Assembly: GCF_008692035.1 (NCBI RefSeq)
Contig: NZ_VTFG01000002.1
Location: 1,426,001-1,490,000, forward strand
Origin: Pseudomonas marginalis
Lineage (GTDB): Bacteria > Pseudomonadota > Gammaproteobacteria > Pseudomonadales > Pseudomonadaceae
DNA: 64,000 nucleotides
Direction of reading: 5' to 3'
A model generated the notes under the pieces. That model saw only the letters and a list, made by a program, of their open reading frames with translations, ran no database searches and was not told the origin of the DNA. The translations under genes and the position numbers were made by a program. Numbering within the stretch: position 1 is the stretch's first letter; every line of letters begins with the position of its first letter. Below, piece after piece: positions 52,852 to 61,065 of this stretch.

Positions 52852-53751
52852 TTAGCGGCGGCTGGAAACGTCGTCCAAGGCCGCACGCAACTCAGTGAAC
52901 TGGAAAGTGAAACCGGCCGCCAGCAGGCGTTCGGGCAATGCTTTCTGGCCGCCCAGCAACAAGCCGGACAACTCGCCCAAACCCACCTTCAACACAAAGG
53001 CCGGCATCGGCATGAACGCCGGGCGGTGCAGCGCCTGGCCCAATGTCCTGGCGAACTCGCGGTTACGCACCGGGTGCGGCGCGCAGGCATTATAAGGACC
53101 GCTGGCGTCATCCTTGTGCAGAAGAAAATCAATCAAGGCGATTTGATCCTTGATATGCACCCACGGCATCCACTGCCGCCCGTTGCCGATAGGCCCGCCC
53201 AGCCCGAGTTTGAACGGCAGCAACAGGCGCGACAAAAAGCCGCCCTCGGCCGCCAGTACCAGGCCGGTGCGCACCAGCACCACGCGGATGCCCATCGCTT
53301 CGGCACGTTGGGCGGTTTCTTCCCAGGCGATGCACAGTTGGCTGGGGAAATCGTCCTGTACCGGCCCACTCGCCTCGGTCAGTTCGCGCTCGCCGCCGTC
53401 GCCGTACCAGCCCACCGCCGAACCGGAAACCAGCACCGCCGGCTTCTGCGCCTGGCTTTCGAGCCAGGCCAGCAGGGTTTCGGTCAAGCCGATGCGGCTG
53501 CTCCAGAGCAGCGCCTTGCGTTTGTGGGTCCAGGGACGGTCAGCTATCGGCGCGCCTGCCAGGTTGACCACCGCGTCCACCGCGCCAATCACCTCCTCCA
53601 GACGAGCCACCCCGAGCACCGTTGCACCGCATAACCGGGCGACGTCTTCAGGATGGCGGCTCCACACCGTCAGGCGATGACCTTGGGCAATCCAGTGTTG
53701 GCAGAGTTGGCGACCGATCAGGCCGGTACCGCCGGTCAGCAAAATATGCAT
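52852..53751 (-). CDS. yfcH: TIGR01777 family NAD(P)-dependent epimerase/oxidoreductase (YfcH-like)
   Basis: 299-residue extended SDR with the N-terminal MHILLTGGTGLIGRQLCQ motif, NLAGAPIADRPW, SGSAVGWYG and a C-terminal PAFVLKVGLGELSGLLLGGQK signature typical of TIGR01777. Role unknown; family members cluster with photolyase genes in many bacteria. It forms a likely operon with hemH and is divergent from the renalase-like gene, sharing a promoter region that has a LitR-type box. Confidence 0.92.
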   Translation of the reverse strand: MHILLTGGTGLIGRQLCQHWIAQGHRLTVWSRHPEDVARLCGATVLGVARLEEVIGAVDAVVNLAGAPIADRPWTHKRKALLWSSRIGLTETLLAWLESQAQKPAVLVSGSAVGWYGDGGERELTEASGPVQDDFPSQLCIAWEETAQRAEAMGIRVVLVRTGLVLAAEGGFLSRLLLPFKLGLGGPIGNGRQWMPWVHIKDQIALIDFLLHKDDASGPYNACAPHPVRNREFARTLGQALHRPAFMPMPAFVLKVGLGELSGLLLGGQKALPERLLAAGFTFQFTELRAALDDVSSRR

Positions 53752-53890
53752 GGGACGCTCCTCATGTAACGTTCGCCGCCGATCACTAGTCTATTTTATA
53801 AGCAGGGATCAATTTGTAATCGAGCGTGACTTTTGTTTAAGCCTCATGCTTAACCATAGGTCACGCCAAGCGATCAGGTACGCCAAAACT

Positions 53891-53914
53891 TATACCAAAA
53901 AATAATATTGTACA
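53891..53914 (+). promoter_or_regulatory. LitR/PplR1-type direct repeat upstream of the renalase-like gene
   Basis: TATACC-N12-TGTACA. The published PplR1 consensus in Pseudomonas putida, from memory, is T(G/A)TACA-N12-TGTA(C/A)A, so there is one mismatch. A further TGTACC lies at 53936-53941. The site is 50 bases before the ATG of the renalase-like gene and 140 bases from the divergent yfcH start, so either or both could respond. Confidence 0.6.
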
Positions 53915-53963
53915 GCTATTGGTGTCGGCGTAGCCTGTACCCAACGGTAAAACGAGGCCTCCC

Positions 53964-54950
53964 ATGACTGTCCCCATCGCGATCATCGGCACCGGCATCG
54001 CCGGTCTCTCCGCCGCCCGAGCGTTACAAGACGCCGGGCACGTTGTACAACTCTTCGATAAAAGCCGCGGCAGCGGCGGCCGCATGTCCAGCAAGCGCAG
54101 CGACGCCGGCGCATTGGACATGGGCGCCCAATACTTCACCGCCCGCGACCGACGCTTCGTCAACGAAGTGCAGCGCTGGCAAAGCAACGGCTGGGCCGAG
54201 CAGTGGAAGCCCCAGCTGTACAACTTCAAGTCCGGCCAACTCACGCCCTCCCCCGATGAACAGATCCGCTGGGTCGGCACGCCGCGCATGAGCGCCATTA
54301 CCCGCGCCCTGCTCGATGACCTGCCGGTGGAGTTCGGTTGCCGGATCACCGAAGTGTTCCAAGGCAAGCAACACTGGAACCTGCTGGATGCCGACGGCGA
54401 AAACCACGGCCCGTTCAGCCATGTGATCATCGCCACGCCTGCGCCCCAGGCCACGGCCCTGCTGGCGGCAGCGCCCAAATTGGCGAGTGCCGCCGCCGGC
54501 GTGAAGATGGACCCGACCTGGGCCATTGCCCTGGCCTTCGACAAGCCCCTGGATACCCCCATGGAAGGCTGCTTCGTGCAAGACAGCCCGCTGGACTGGC
54601 TGGCGCGCAACCGCAGCAAGCCCGGGCGCGATACGACCCTCGACACCTGGGTGCTGCATGCCACCAGCACCTGGAGCAAGGCCCACCTGGACCTGTCCAA
54701 GGACGCGGTGATCGAACACCTGCACGGCGCCTTCGCCGAATTGCTGCACAGCGCCATGCCCGCACCGTCCTTCAGCCTGGCCCACCGCTGGCTCTACGCA
54801 CGGCCGTCAGCCGCCCATGAGTTCGGGGTGCTGGCCGACGCCGACCTGGGCCTGTACGTGTGTGGCGACTGGTGCCTCTCGGGCCGCGTGGAAGGGGCGT
54901 GGCTCAGTGGCCAGGAAGCCGCGCGACGGTTGATCGAGCACCTGCAATGA
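53964..54950 (+). CDS. FAD-dependent oxidoreductase, bacterial renalase-like
   Basis: 328 residues with FAD-binding IAIIGTGIAGLSAARAL, the SRGSGGRMSSKR second FAD segment, DMGAQYFTAR, and VIIATPAPQA, ending in YVCGDWCLSGRVEGAWLSG. This pattern and length match bacterial renalase (characterised in Pseudomonas savastanoi), which oxidises the toxic 2- and 6-dihydro isomers of NAD(P)H back to NAD(P)+. The TIGR02450 gene begins inside its stop (ATGA). A LitR-type box lies 50 bases upstream. A more general amine oxidase role cannot be excluded. Confidence 0.85.
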   Translation: MTVPIAIIGTGIAGLSAARALQDAGHVVQLFDKSRGSGGRMSSKRSDAGALDMGAQYFTARDRRFVNEVQRWQSNGWAEQWKPQLYNFKSGQLTPSPDEQIRWVGTPRMSAITRALLDDLPVEFGCRITEVFQGKQHWNLLDADGENHGPFSHVIIATPAPQATALLAAAPKLASAAAGVKMDPTWAIALAFDKPLDTPMEGCFVQDSPLDWLARNRSKPGRDTTLDTWVLHATSTWSKAHLDLSKDAVIEHLHGAFAELLHSAMPAPSFSLAHRWLYARPSAAHEFGVLADADLGLYVCGDWCLSGRVEGAWLSGQEAARRLIEHLQ

Positions 54951-55162
54951 ACCGCATCAACCCGGCCAAATTGCTGCTGTCGAAGTGGACGGCAGCCCGG
55001 CCCCGCAACAAGGAAAAACACTTTCTGGTGACCGAACTGTTTCGTGACGAAGACGGCACAGTGCTGGAAATCGAGTTGCAAGCCGTGATGACCCTGCGCG
55101 CCCAGCGCCTGGCCTGGCAAACCCTGCAAAATGCCGAGGCTTGGCAAATCGGCTGGAAATAG
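54947..55162 (+). CDS. Trp-rich conserved protein (TIGR02450 family)
   Basis: 71-residue protein with the TIGR02450 start NPAKLLLSKWTA, then NKEKHFLVTELFRDEDG and a tail AWQTLQNAEAWQIGWK, four tryptophans in all. Its ATG overlaps the stop of the renalase-like gene, so they are coupled. Family function is unknown. Its place between two LitR-type promoters suggests a role in the light response; a DNA- or flavoprotein-linked role is a guess. Confidence 0.88.
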   Translation: MNRINPAKLLLSKWTAARPRNKEKHFLVTELFRDEDGTVLEIELQAVMTLRAQRLAWQTLQNAEAWQIGWK

Positions 55163-55177
55163 CCCCGCGCAAATACT

Positions 55178-55201
55178 TGTACAAAATATTTGACTTGTAC
55201 A
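55178..55201 (+). promoter_or_regulatory. LitR/PplR1 binding site 1 of the photolyase operon
   Basis: TGTACA-N12-TGTACA, an exact match to the PplR1 direct-repeat consensus. The second half-site begins just after the -35 hexamer TTGACT, so a bound repressor would cover the promoter. Confidence 0.88.
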
Positions 55202-55217
55202 GCATCAAACCTATGAT
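55190..55217 (+). promoter_or_regulatory. Sigma-70 promoter of the photolyase operon
   Basis: TTGACT (55190-55195), 16-base spacer, TATGAT (55212-55217). The -35 lies between the half-sites of LitR box 1, and box 2 lies just downstream of the start point. The first gene starts 57 bases after the -10. Confidence 0.75.
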
Positions 55218-55227
55218 GAGATTTAGT

Positions 55228-55251
55228 TGTACGGATTTCAGATCTTGTACA
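55228..55251 (+). promoter_or_regulatory. LitR/PplR1 binding site 2 of the photolyase operon
   Basis: TGTACG-N12-TGTACA, one mismatch from the consensus, 50 bases downstream of box 1 in the same orientation. It lies in the untranslated leader, 22 bases before the ATG. Confidence 0.8.
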
Positions 55252-55273
55252 GGAATCTTGCAGAGGTTTGGCC

Positions 55274-56239
55274 ATGCCCAGCACACCGTCCATCAAGCCG
55301 AAGATTGGCATCAGCGCCTGCCTGCTGGGCGAGAACGTGCGTTTCAATGGCGGTCACAAGCAATCCCAGCTATGCAGCGAGGTCCTCGCCGAGTACTTCG
55401 ACTTTGTGCCGCTGTGCCCGGAAGTGGCGATCGGACTGGGTATCCCCCGTGAAACCATTCGCCTGGTGGGCAATGCCGAACAGCCCCAGGCAGTCGGCAC
55501 CGTACACCGCGAGCTGAATGTCACCGCGCCGCTGGACGCATACGGCCGCAAAATGGCCGCCGAACACACCGACCTGTGCGGCTACATCTTCATGCAGAAG
55601 TCGCCGTCCTGCGGCCTGGAACGCGTCAAGATCTACCGTGAAAACGGAGCGCCGGTGGAGGGCGGCGGGCGTGGCATCTACGCCCAGGCGTTCTGCGCGC
55701 GCCACCCGAACCTGCCTGTGGAAGAAGACGGCCGCCTGAATGACCCGGTACTGCGGGAAAACTTCCTGACCCGCGTCTTCGTCTACGCCAGTTGGCAGCA
55801 ACTGCTGGCCGAGGGCCTGACCCGCCACCGCCTGCTGGCGTTTCACGCGCGCTACAAGTATTTGCTGATGGCCCACAGCCTGATGCACTACAAGAGCCTG
55901 GGCCACCGCCTCGGCAGCATGGCCAGGGACGTCAACCTCGACGAGGTGGCCGCCTGCTATTTCAGCGACTTGATGACCGGCCTGAAAAAGTGCGCCACCC
56001 GCGGCACCCACACCAACGTGCTGCAACACATCAGCGGCTACCTCAAGCAGGCCATCAGCGCCGATGACAAACAGGAAATGCAGACGGTCATCAGCCAGTA
56101 TCACCAGGGCATCGTGCCGCTCGTGGTGCCGTTGACCCTGCTCAAGCATCACTTTCGCCAACACCCGGACCGCTACATCGCGCAGCAGGCCTACTTGCAG
56201 CCGCACCCGGAAAATCTCAGCCTGCGTAATGCGATCTAA
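55274..56239 (+). CDS. DUF523 and DUF1722 domain protein (YbgA-like)
   Basis: 321 residues in two parts. The N-terminal DUF523 (about 1-150) has the ISACLLGENVRFNGGHK block, CGYIFMQKSPSCGLERVKIY and cysteines at SACL, LCPE, LCGY and SPSC. The C-terminal DUF1722/YbgA half (about 185-315) has RHRLLAFHARYKYLLMAHS. YbgA genes are usually next to phrB in bacteria, including E. coli, but function is unknown. It is the first gene of the LitR-controlled operon, three bases before the regulator gene. The cysteines could hold an Fe-S cluster or zinc. Confidence 0.92.
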   Translation: MPSTPSIKPKIGISACLLGENVRFNGGHKQSQLCSEVLAEYFDFVPLCPEVAIGLGIPRETIRLVGNAEQPQAVGTVHRELNVTAPLDAYGRKMAAEHTDLCGYIFMQKSPSCGLERVKIYRENGAPVEGGGRGIYAQAFCARHPNLPVEEDGRLNDPVLRENFLTRVFVYASWQQLLAEGLTRHRLLAFHARYKYLLMAHSLMHYKSLGHRLGSMARDVNLDEVAACYFSDLMTGLKKCATRGTHTNVLQHISGYLKQAISADDKQEMQTVISQYHQGIVPLVVPLTLLKHHFRQHPDRYIAQQAYLQPHPENLSLRNAI

Positions 56240-56242
56240 ACC

Positions 56243-57184
56243 ATGAAAAGCGTCATGACCGCTATCTTGCAAGACGAACCCGGCGCAGACATCGCCCAAG
56301 CCCTCGAAGACGGCTGGCTGCCGATTCGTGAAGTGGCGCGCCAGACCGGCGTCAACGCCGTGACCCTGCGCGCCTGGGAGCGCCGTTATGGCCTGATCGT
56401 GCCCCAGCGCACCCCCAAGGGCCATCGGCTGTTCAATGCCGACCATGTCCAACGCATCCACACCATCCTCACCTGGCTCAATCGCGGCGTGCCGGTCAGC
56501 CAGGTCAAAGGCCTGATCGATTCCGCCCAGGCCCTTCCCGATGCCGTCGAGAACGAGTGGCACGCCTTGCGCCAGAACCTGGTACAGGCCGTCAGCGAAC
56601 TGGCCGAACGCCGGGTGGACGATGTGTTTAACCAGGCGATGGCGCTGTACCCGCCGCGCACCCTGTGCGAGCAATTGCTGCTGCCGTTGCTGCAGGAGCT
56701 GGAACAGCGCTGGCAAGGCCAGTTTGGCGCACAGATGGAGCGGGTGTTTTTCCTGTCCTGGCTGCGCAGCAAGTTCGGTGCACGCATCTACCACAACAAC
56801 CGGCAGTTGCACGGCGCGCCGCTGCTGCTGGTCAACCACTCCGACCTGCCCCTGGAGCCGCACCTGTGGCTCAGCGCCTGGCTGGCCAGCAGCGCCGATT
56901 GCCCGGTGGAAGTCTTCGACTGGCCGTTGCCCACCGGCGAGCTGGCCCTGGCGGTGGAACACCTGCAACCGCGCGCCGTGCTCCTGTATTCGAGCAAGGC
57001 CCTGCAATTGCCGGCACTGAGCAAGCTGCTGGCTGGCGTCAATTGCGCAAAACTGCTCGTCGGACCCACGGTCTGCATCCACCAGACCGAGCTGTCCGTA
57101 TTAACCCAAGACATTGCGCAATTGTTCGTGGCCGAAGACCCGTTGTCGGCCCATCAGCTCCTGATCCAGCGTGGACTTATCTAA
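56243..57184 (+). CDS. pplR1: MerR-family LitR/CarH-like transcription regulator (PplR1-like)
   Basis: 313-residue regulator. The MerR helix-turn-helix spans about 26-95 (IREVARQTGVNAVTLRAWER and TPKGHRLFNADHVQRI). The C-terminal part is arranged like the helical-bundle plus cobalamin-binding domains of CarH/LitR. The B12 signatures are missing: there is no DxHxxG, and the expected Wx9EH segment reads WLRSKFGARIYH. This agrees with the P. putida PplR class, reported to act without B12 together with LOV-domain photoreceptors. It is coupled to the photolyase gene, so it is probably autoregulated. Confidence 0.88.
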   Translation: MKSVMTAILQDEPGADIAQALEDGWLPIREVARQTGVNAVTLRAWERRYGLIVPQRTPKGHRLFNADHVQRIHTILTWLNRGVPVSQVKGLIDSAQALPDAVENEWHALRQNLVQAVSELAERRVDDVFNQAMALYPPRTLCEQLLLPLLQELEQRWQGQFGAQMERVFFLSWLRSKFGARIYHNNRQLHGAPLLLVNHSDLPLEPHLWLSAWLASSADCPVEVFDWPLPTGELALAVEHLQPRAVLLYSSKALQLPALSKLLAGVNCAKLLVGPTVCIHQTELSVLTQDIAQLFVAEDPLSAHQLLIQRGLI

Positions 57185-58627
57185 ATGCACTTGATCTGGC
57201 TGCGCACCGACTTGCGCCTTCACGACAACACCGCCCTGGCCGCGGCCTGCCAGCGAGGCCCGGTGGCGGCCGTGTACCTGGTCACGCCCGAGCAATGGCT
57301 GGCCCATGACGATGCCCCCTGCAAAGTGGATTTCTGGCTGCGCAACCTGCAGCACTTGAGCCAGGCCCTGGGCACCCTGAACATTCCCTTGCTGATCCGC
57401 CATGCCGCTGACTGGGATCAGGTTCCCGCCGTGTTGAGTCAACTGTGCCGGGAACTGGCCGTGGAGTCGGTGCACGTCAACGAGGAATACGGCATTCATG
57501 AAAGCCGTCGCGATGCAGCTGTCGCTGAGACGCTGGAAGCCGGCGGCGTGACGTTCCACAGCTACCTGGACCAACTGCTTTTCCAACCGGGCAGCGTGCT
57601 GACCAAGACCGGCACCTACTTCCAGGTGTTCAGCCAGTTCCGCAAGGTCTGCTACGCGCGCCTGCACAGCGCCCTGCCGCGTCGGGTCGCAACGCCCAAG
57701 GCCCAAGCCGCGCTCACGCTCAAGAGCGATCCGATTCCCGAACAGGTCGACGGCTTCGAACCGCCCAGCGACACCTTGCGCGCCCTCTGGCCCGCCGGCG
57801 AAGACGAAGCCCGCCGCCGCCTCGACGCCTTTGCCGACCAGCAGATCAGCTACTACAAAGACGAACGGGATTTTCCGGCCAAGCCCGGCACCAGCCAGCT
57901 CTCCGCCTACCTGGCCGCCGGTGTGGTTTCGCCGCGCCAATGCCTGCACGCCGCCCTGCAAACCAACCAGGGCGAGTTCGAAAGCGGCGACATCGGCGCC
58001 ATCACCTGGATCAACGAACTGCTATGGCGTGAGTTCTACAAGCACATTCTGGTCGGCTACCCGCGGGTCTCCCGTCACCGCGCTTTCCGTCCCGAGACCG
58101 AAGCCCTGGCCTGGCGCGATGCGCCCGAGGACCTCGCCGCCTGGCAACAGGCGCGCACCGGCCTGCCGATCATCGATGCCGCGATGCGCCAGTTGCTGGA
58201 AACCGGCTGGATGCATAACCGCCTGCGCATGGTAGTGGCGATGTTCCTGACCAAGAACCTGTTGATCGACTGGCGCGAAGGCGAGCGCTTCTTCATGCGC
58301 CACCTGATCGACGGTGACCTCGCCGCCAACAACGGCGGCTGGCAATGGAGTTCATCCACCGGCACCGATTCGGCGCCGTATTTCCGGATTTTCAGCCCGC
58401 TGAGCCAGTCGGAAAAATTCGACGGCGACGGCGTGTTTATCAAGCGCTGGCTGCCGGAGCTGGCCACGCTGAACAAGAAGGAAGTGCACAACCCGCAAGC
58501 GCTCGGCGGCCTGTTTGGCGTGGCGGATTACCCGCGCTCGATTGTCGACCTGAAAAAATCCCGCGAACGCGCCCTCGCAGCCTTTCGCAACCTGCCTTCA
58601 CGCCAGGAGGTCGCCGAACATGAGTGA
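57185..58627 (+). CDS. phrB: Class I CPD deoxyribodipyrimidine photolyase
   Basis: Blue-light DNA repair enzyme that splits cyclobutane pyrimidine dimers using FADH-. 480 residues. The N-terminal antenna domain starts LIWLRTDLRLHDNTALAAA. The FAD-binding C-terminal domain contains INELLWREFYKHIL, RMRVVVAMFLTKNLLIDWR (written here with RLRMVVAMFLTK), and the near-C-terminal NGGWQWSSSTGTDSAPYFR. Tryptophans for the electron relay are in place. The start immediately follows the regulator stop, and it overlaps the NTF2-like gene by eight bases. Confidence 0.97.
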   Translation: MHLIWLRTDLRLHDNTALAAACQRGPVAAVYLVTPEQWLAHDDAPCKVDFWLRNLQHLSQALGTLNIPLLIRHAADWDQVPAVLSQLCRELAVESVHVNEEYGIHESRRDAAVAETLEAGGVTFHSYLDQLLFQPGSVLTKTGTYFQVFSQFRKVCYARLHSALPRRVATPKAQAALTLKSDPIPEQVDGFEPPSDTLRALWPAGEDEARRRLDAFADQQISYYKDERDFPAKPGTSQLSAYLAAGVVSPRQCLHAALQTNQGEFESGDIGAITWINELLWREFYKHILVGYPRVSRHRAFRPETEALAWRDAPEDLAAWQQARTGLPIIDAAMRQLLETGWMHNRLRMVVAMFLTKNLLIDWREGERFFMRHLIDGDLAANNGGWQWSSSTGTDSAPYFRIFSPLSQSEKFDGDGVFIKRWLPELATLNKKEVHNPQALGGLFGVADYPRSIVDLKKSRERALAAFRNLPSRQEVAEHE

Positions 58628-59042
58628 CTTCCTGCGCCGCTTCGCCCAGGCCTTTGCCTCGCTGGACAAGCACAATCTGCAGCTGCTCGACAGCCTCTAC
58701 AGCCAGGACATCGCGTTCACTGACCCACTGCATGAAGTCCATGGACTGACCGCGCTGCACACGTATTTCGCCGAGTTGTACAGCAACGTCAGCCAGCTGC
58801 GCTTCGACTTCCATGGTTTCGACCAGGTGGCCGAAGGCGAAGGTTACCTGCGCTGGAACATGAGTTTCTGCCACCCGCGCCTGGGCAAAGGCAAGGTCAT
58901 CCGCGTGGAGGGCTGCTCGCATTTGATGTGGCGTGACAAGGTGTACCGCCACCGCGATTACTTCGACGCCGGCGCCCTGTTGTACGAACACCTTCCCGTG
59001 TTGGGTGGGGTCGTCAGTTGGTTGAAAAGGAGAGTGGGATGA
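58620..59042 (+). CDS. NTF2-like (SnoaL-type) protein
   Basis: 140-residue alpha/beta protein of the nuclear transport factor 2 fold. The start FAQAFASLDKHNLQLLDSLYSQDIAFTDPLHEVHGL is typical of SnoaL_2-like proteins. It is found in this operon in many bacteria. No catalytic residue set is certain. A role in the lipid-modification pathway with the following dehydrogenase is an inference from gene order. Confidence 0.85.
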   Translation: MSDFLRRFAQAFASLDKHNLQLLDSLYSQDIAFTDPLHEVHGLTALHTYFAELYSNVSQLRFDFHGFDQVAEGEGYLRWNMSFCHPRLGKGKVIRVEGCSHLMWRDKVYRHRDYFDAGALLYEHLPVLGGVVSWLKRRVG

Positions 59043-59821
59043 ACGCACTGCCGCCCCGTCGTTATTGGCTGACCGGTGCCAGCAGTGGCATCGGTGCTGC
59101 GCTGGCCGTGGAGCTGCTCAACAGCGGCGCCCACGTGGCCCTCAGTTCACGCACCAAAGGCCCGCTGGAAGCACTCGCCCAACGGTACCCCGGCCAGGCG
59201 CTGGTGGTGGCCGGCGACCTGACCAACAGCCAGACCGTGCGCGAGATCGGTGAACACATCGGCGCGACCTGGGGTTCGGTCGACACCGTCATCCTCAACG
59301 CCGGCACCTGTGAATATGTCGACGCCAGGCAATTCGATGCCTCGATTATCGAACACGTGGTGCGCACCAACCTGCTGGCCAGCAGTTACTGCATTGAAGC
59401 GGCGCTGCCGTTGTTGCGCGCCGGGCGCACGCCACACCTGGTGGGCGTCGCCAGCGCCGTAACCTACCTGCCGATGCCACGGGCCGAAGCGTATGGCGCG
59501 TCCAAGGCCGGGCTGCGCTACCTGTTCGAATCCCTGCGCATCAGCCTGTCGACCGAAAACATTGATGTCACGGTGATCAGCCCGGGCTTCGTCGACACCC
59601 CACTCACCGAGCGCAATGACTTCCCGATGCCCCTGAGCTGGCCAGCCGACAAGGCCGCGCGGCATATCTTCGCCAAGCTGGAAAAACGCCCGCTGGAGAT
59701 CGCCTTCCCCGCACTGTTTATCGCCACGCTGTGGCCGCTGTCGAAACTGCCGAACCGCGCGCAATTGATCATCGGCAAACGCATGTTGCGCAGCCCGCCG
59801 CCGAAAAAGGACGACCTGTGA
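59039..59821 (+). CDS. Short-chain dehydrogenase/reductase
   Basis: 260-residue classical SDR. The cofactor motif is LTGASSGIGAALA, then LNAG (LILNAGTCEY region) and the catalytic Ser/Tyr/Lys with YGASK. The start overlaps the NTF2-like stop (ATGA). The same type of SDR occurs in ChrR-sigma-E-type photooxidative operons of alphaproteobacteria. Substrate unknown; a fatty acyl intermediate is plausible. Confidence 0.93.
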   Translation: MNALPPRRYWLTGASSGIGAALAVELLNSGAHVALSSRTKGPLEALAQRYPGQALVVAGDLTNSQTVREIGEHIGATWGSVDTVILNAGTCEYVDARQFDASIIEHVVRTNLLASSYCIEAALPLLRAGRTPHLVGVASAVTYLPMPRAEAYGASKAGLRYLFESLRISLSTENIDVTVISPGFVDTPLTERNDFPMPLSWPADKAARHIFAKLEKRPLEIAFPALFIATLWPLSKLPNRAQLIIGKRMLRSPPPKKDDL

Positions 59822-61065
59822 AGATCGCCATTATCGGCAGCGGCATCGCCGGGCTGACCAGCGCCTACCTGCTCAGCCGCCGCCACGACATCACCCTGTT
59901 CGAGGCCGGCGACCGTATCGGCGGGCACACCCACACGGTCAACGTCACCGTCGAGGGCAAACCCTATGCCGTGGACACCGGCTTCATCGTGTTCAACGAT
60001 TGGACCTACCCCAACTTCATCCGCTTGCTGGGGCAGATCGGCGTGACCTTCAAACCCACCGAGATGAGCTTTTCGGTGTGCGATCAGGGCAGCGGCTTCG
60101 AGTACAACGGCAACAACCTCAACAGCCTGTTTGCCCAGCGCCGCAATATCCTCTCGCCGGGCTTCTGGGGCATGCTGCGTGACATCCTGCGCTTCAATCG
60201 CCAGGCCCCGCTGGACCTGCAAGAGCAGCGCATCAGCACCGAGATGACCTTGGGTGACTACCTCGAAGCCGGGGGCTACGGGCCACGGTTTATCCGGCAT
60301 TACATCGTGCCGATGGGCGCGGCGATCTGGTCGATGTCCCTGGCGGACATGCTGGATTTCCCGTTGCAGTTCTTTGTGCGTTTCTTCAAGAACCACGGTT
60401 TGCTCTCGGTGAACAATCGGCCGCAGTGGTGCGTGATCGAAGGTGGCTCCAACCGTTATATCGAACCGTTGACCCGCAGCTTTCGCGAGCAGATCCGCCT
60501 CGACTGCCCGGTGCATCTGGTCGAGCGTGACGCAGAGGGCGTAATCATTTACAGCGCCGCCGGCACCGAAGCCTTCGACAAGGTGGTGTTCGCCTGCCAC
60601 AGCGACCAGGCACTGGCCCTGCTCGGCGACCCAAGCCAGGCCGAGCGGGAGATCCTCGGTGCCCTGCCCTACGCCGACAATGACGTGGTGCTGCACACCG
60701 ACACGCGGCTGCTGCCCGAGCGCGAACTGGCCTGGGCCAGCTGGAACTACCGGCTGAGCGGCGACACGCAGACCCAGGCCGCTGTCACCTATGACATGAA
60801 CATCCTGCAAGGCATCGACAGCGCCACCACCTTTTGCGTCAGCCTCAACCAGACCTCGATGATCAACCCGCTGAAGATCCTCGCGCGCTATACCTACGCC
60901 CACCCGCAATACAGCCTGGCCGCCGTGGCCGCACAAGCACGCTGGGAAGAACTGAACGGCACCCGCCATACCTGGTACTGCGGCGCCTATTGGGCCAACG
61001 GCTTCCATGAAGACGGCGTCGTCAGCGCCCTGCGCGTAGCCGAAGCCTTCGGGGAAAGCCTGTGA
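59818..61065 (+). CDS. FAD-dependent amine-oxidase-like oxidoreductase (candidate fatty acid desaturase-like enzyme)
   Basis: 415 residues with FAD-binding IAIIGSGIAGLTSAYLLSRR and ERIGGHT-like DRIGGHTHTVNV. DTGFIVFNDWTYPNF and MGAAIWSMS are characteristic of the family found beside DUF1365 and cyclopropane synthase genes. In Rhodobacter a homologous gene is implicated in furan fatty acid synthesis and the singlet-oxygen response. GTG start overlaps the SDR stop; next gene overlaps again. Confidence 0.92.
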   Translation: MKIAIIGSGIAGLTSAYLLSRRHDITLFEAGDRIGGHTHTVNVTVEGKPYAVDTGFIVFNDWTYPNFIRLLGQIGVTFKPTEMSFSVCDQGSGFEYNGNNLNSLFAQRRNILSPGFWGMLRDILRFNRQAPLDLQEQRISTEMTLGDYLEAGGYGPRFIRHYIVPMGAAIWSMSLADMLDFPLQFFVRFFKNHGLLSVNNRPQWCVIEGGSNRYIEPLTRSFREQIRLDCPVHLVERDAEGVIIYSAAGTEAFDKVVFACHSDQALALLGDPSQAEREILGALPYADNDVVLHTDTRLLPERELAWASWNYRLSGDTQTQAAVTYDMNILQGIDSATTFCVSLNQTSMINPLKILARYTYAHPQYSLAAVAAQARWEELNGTRHTWYCGAYWANGFHEDGVVSALRVAEAFGESL

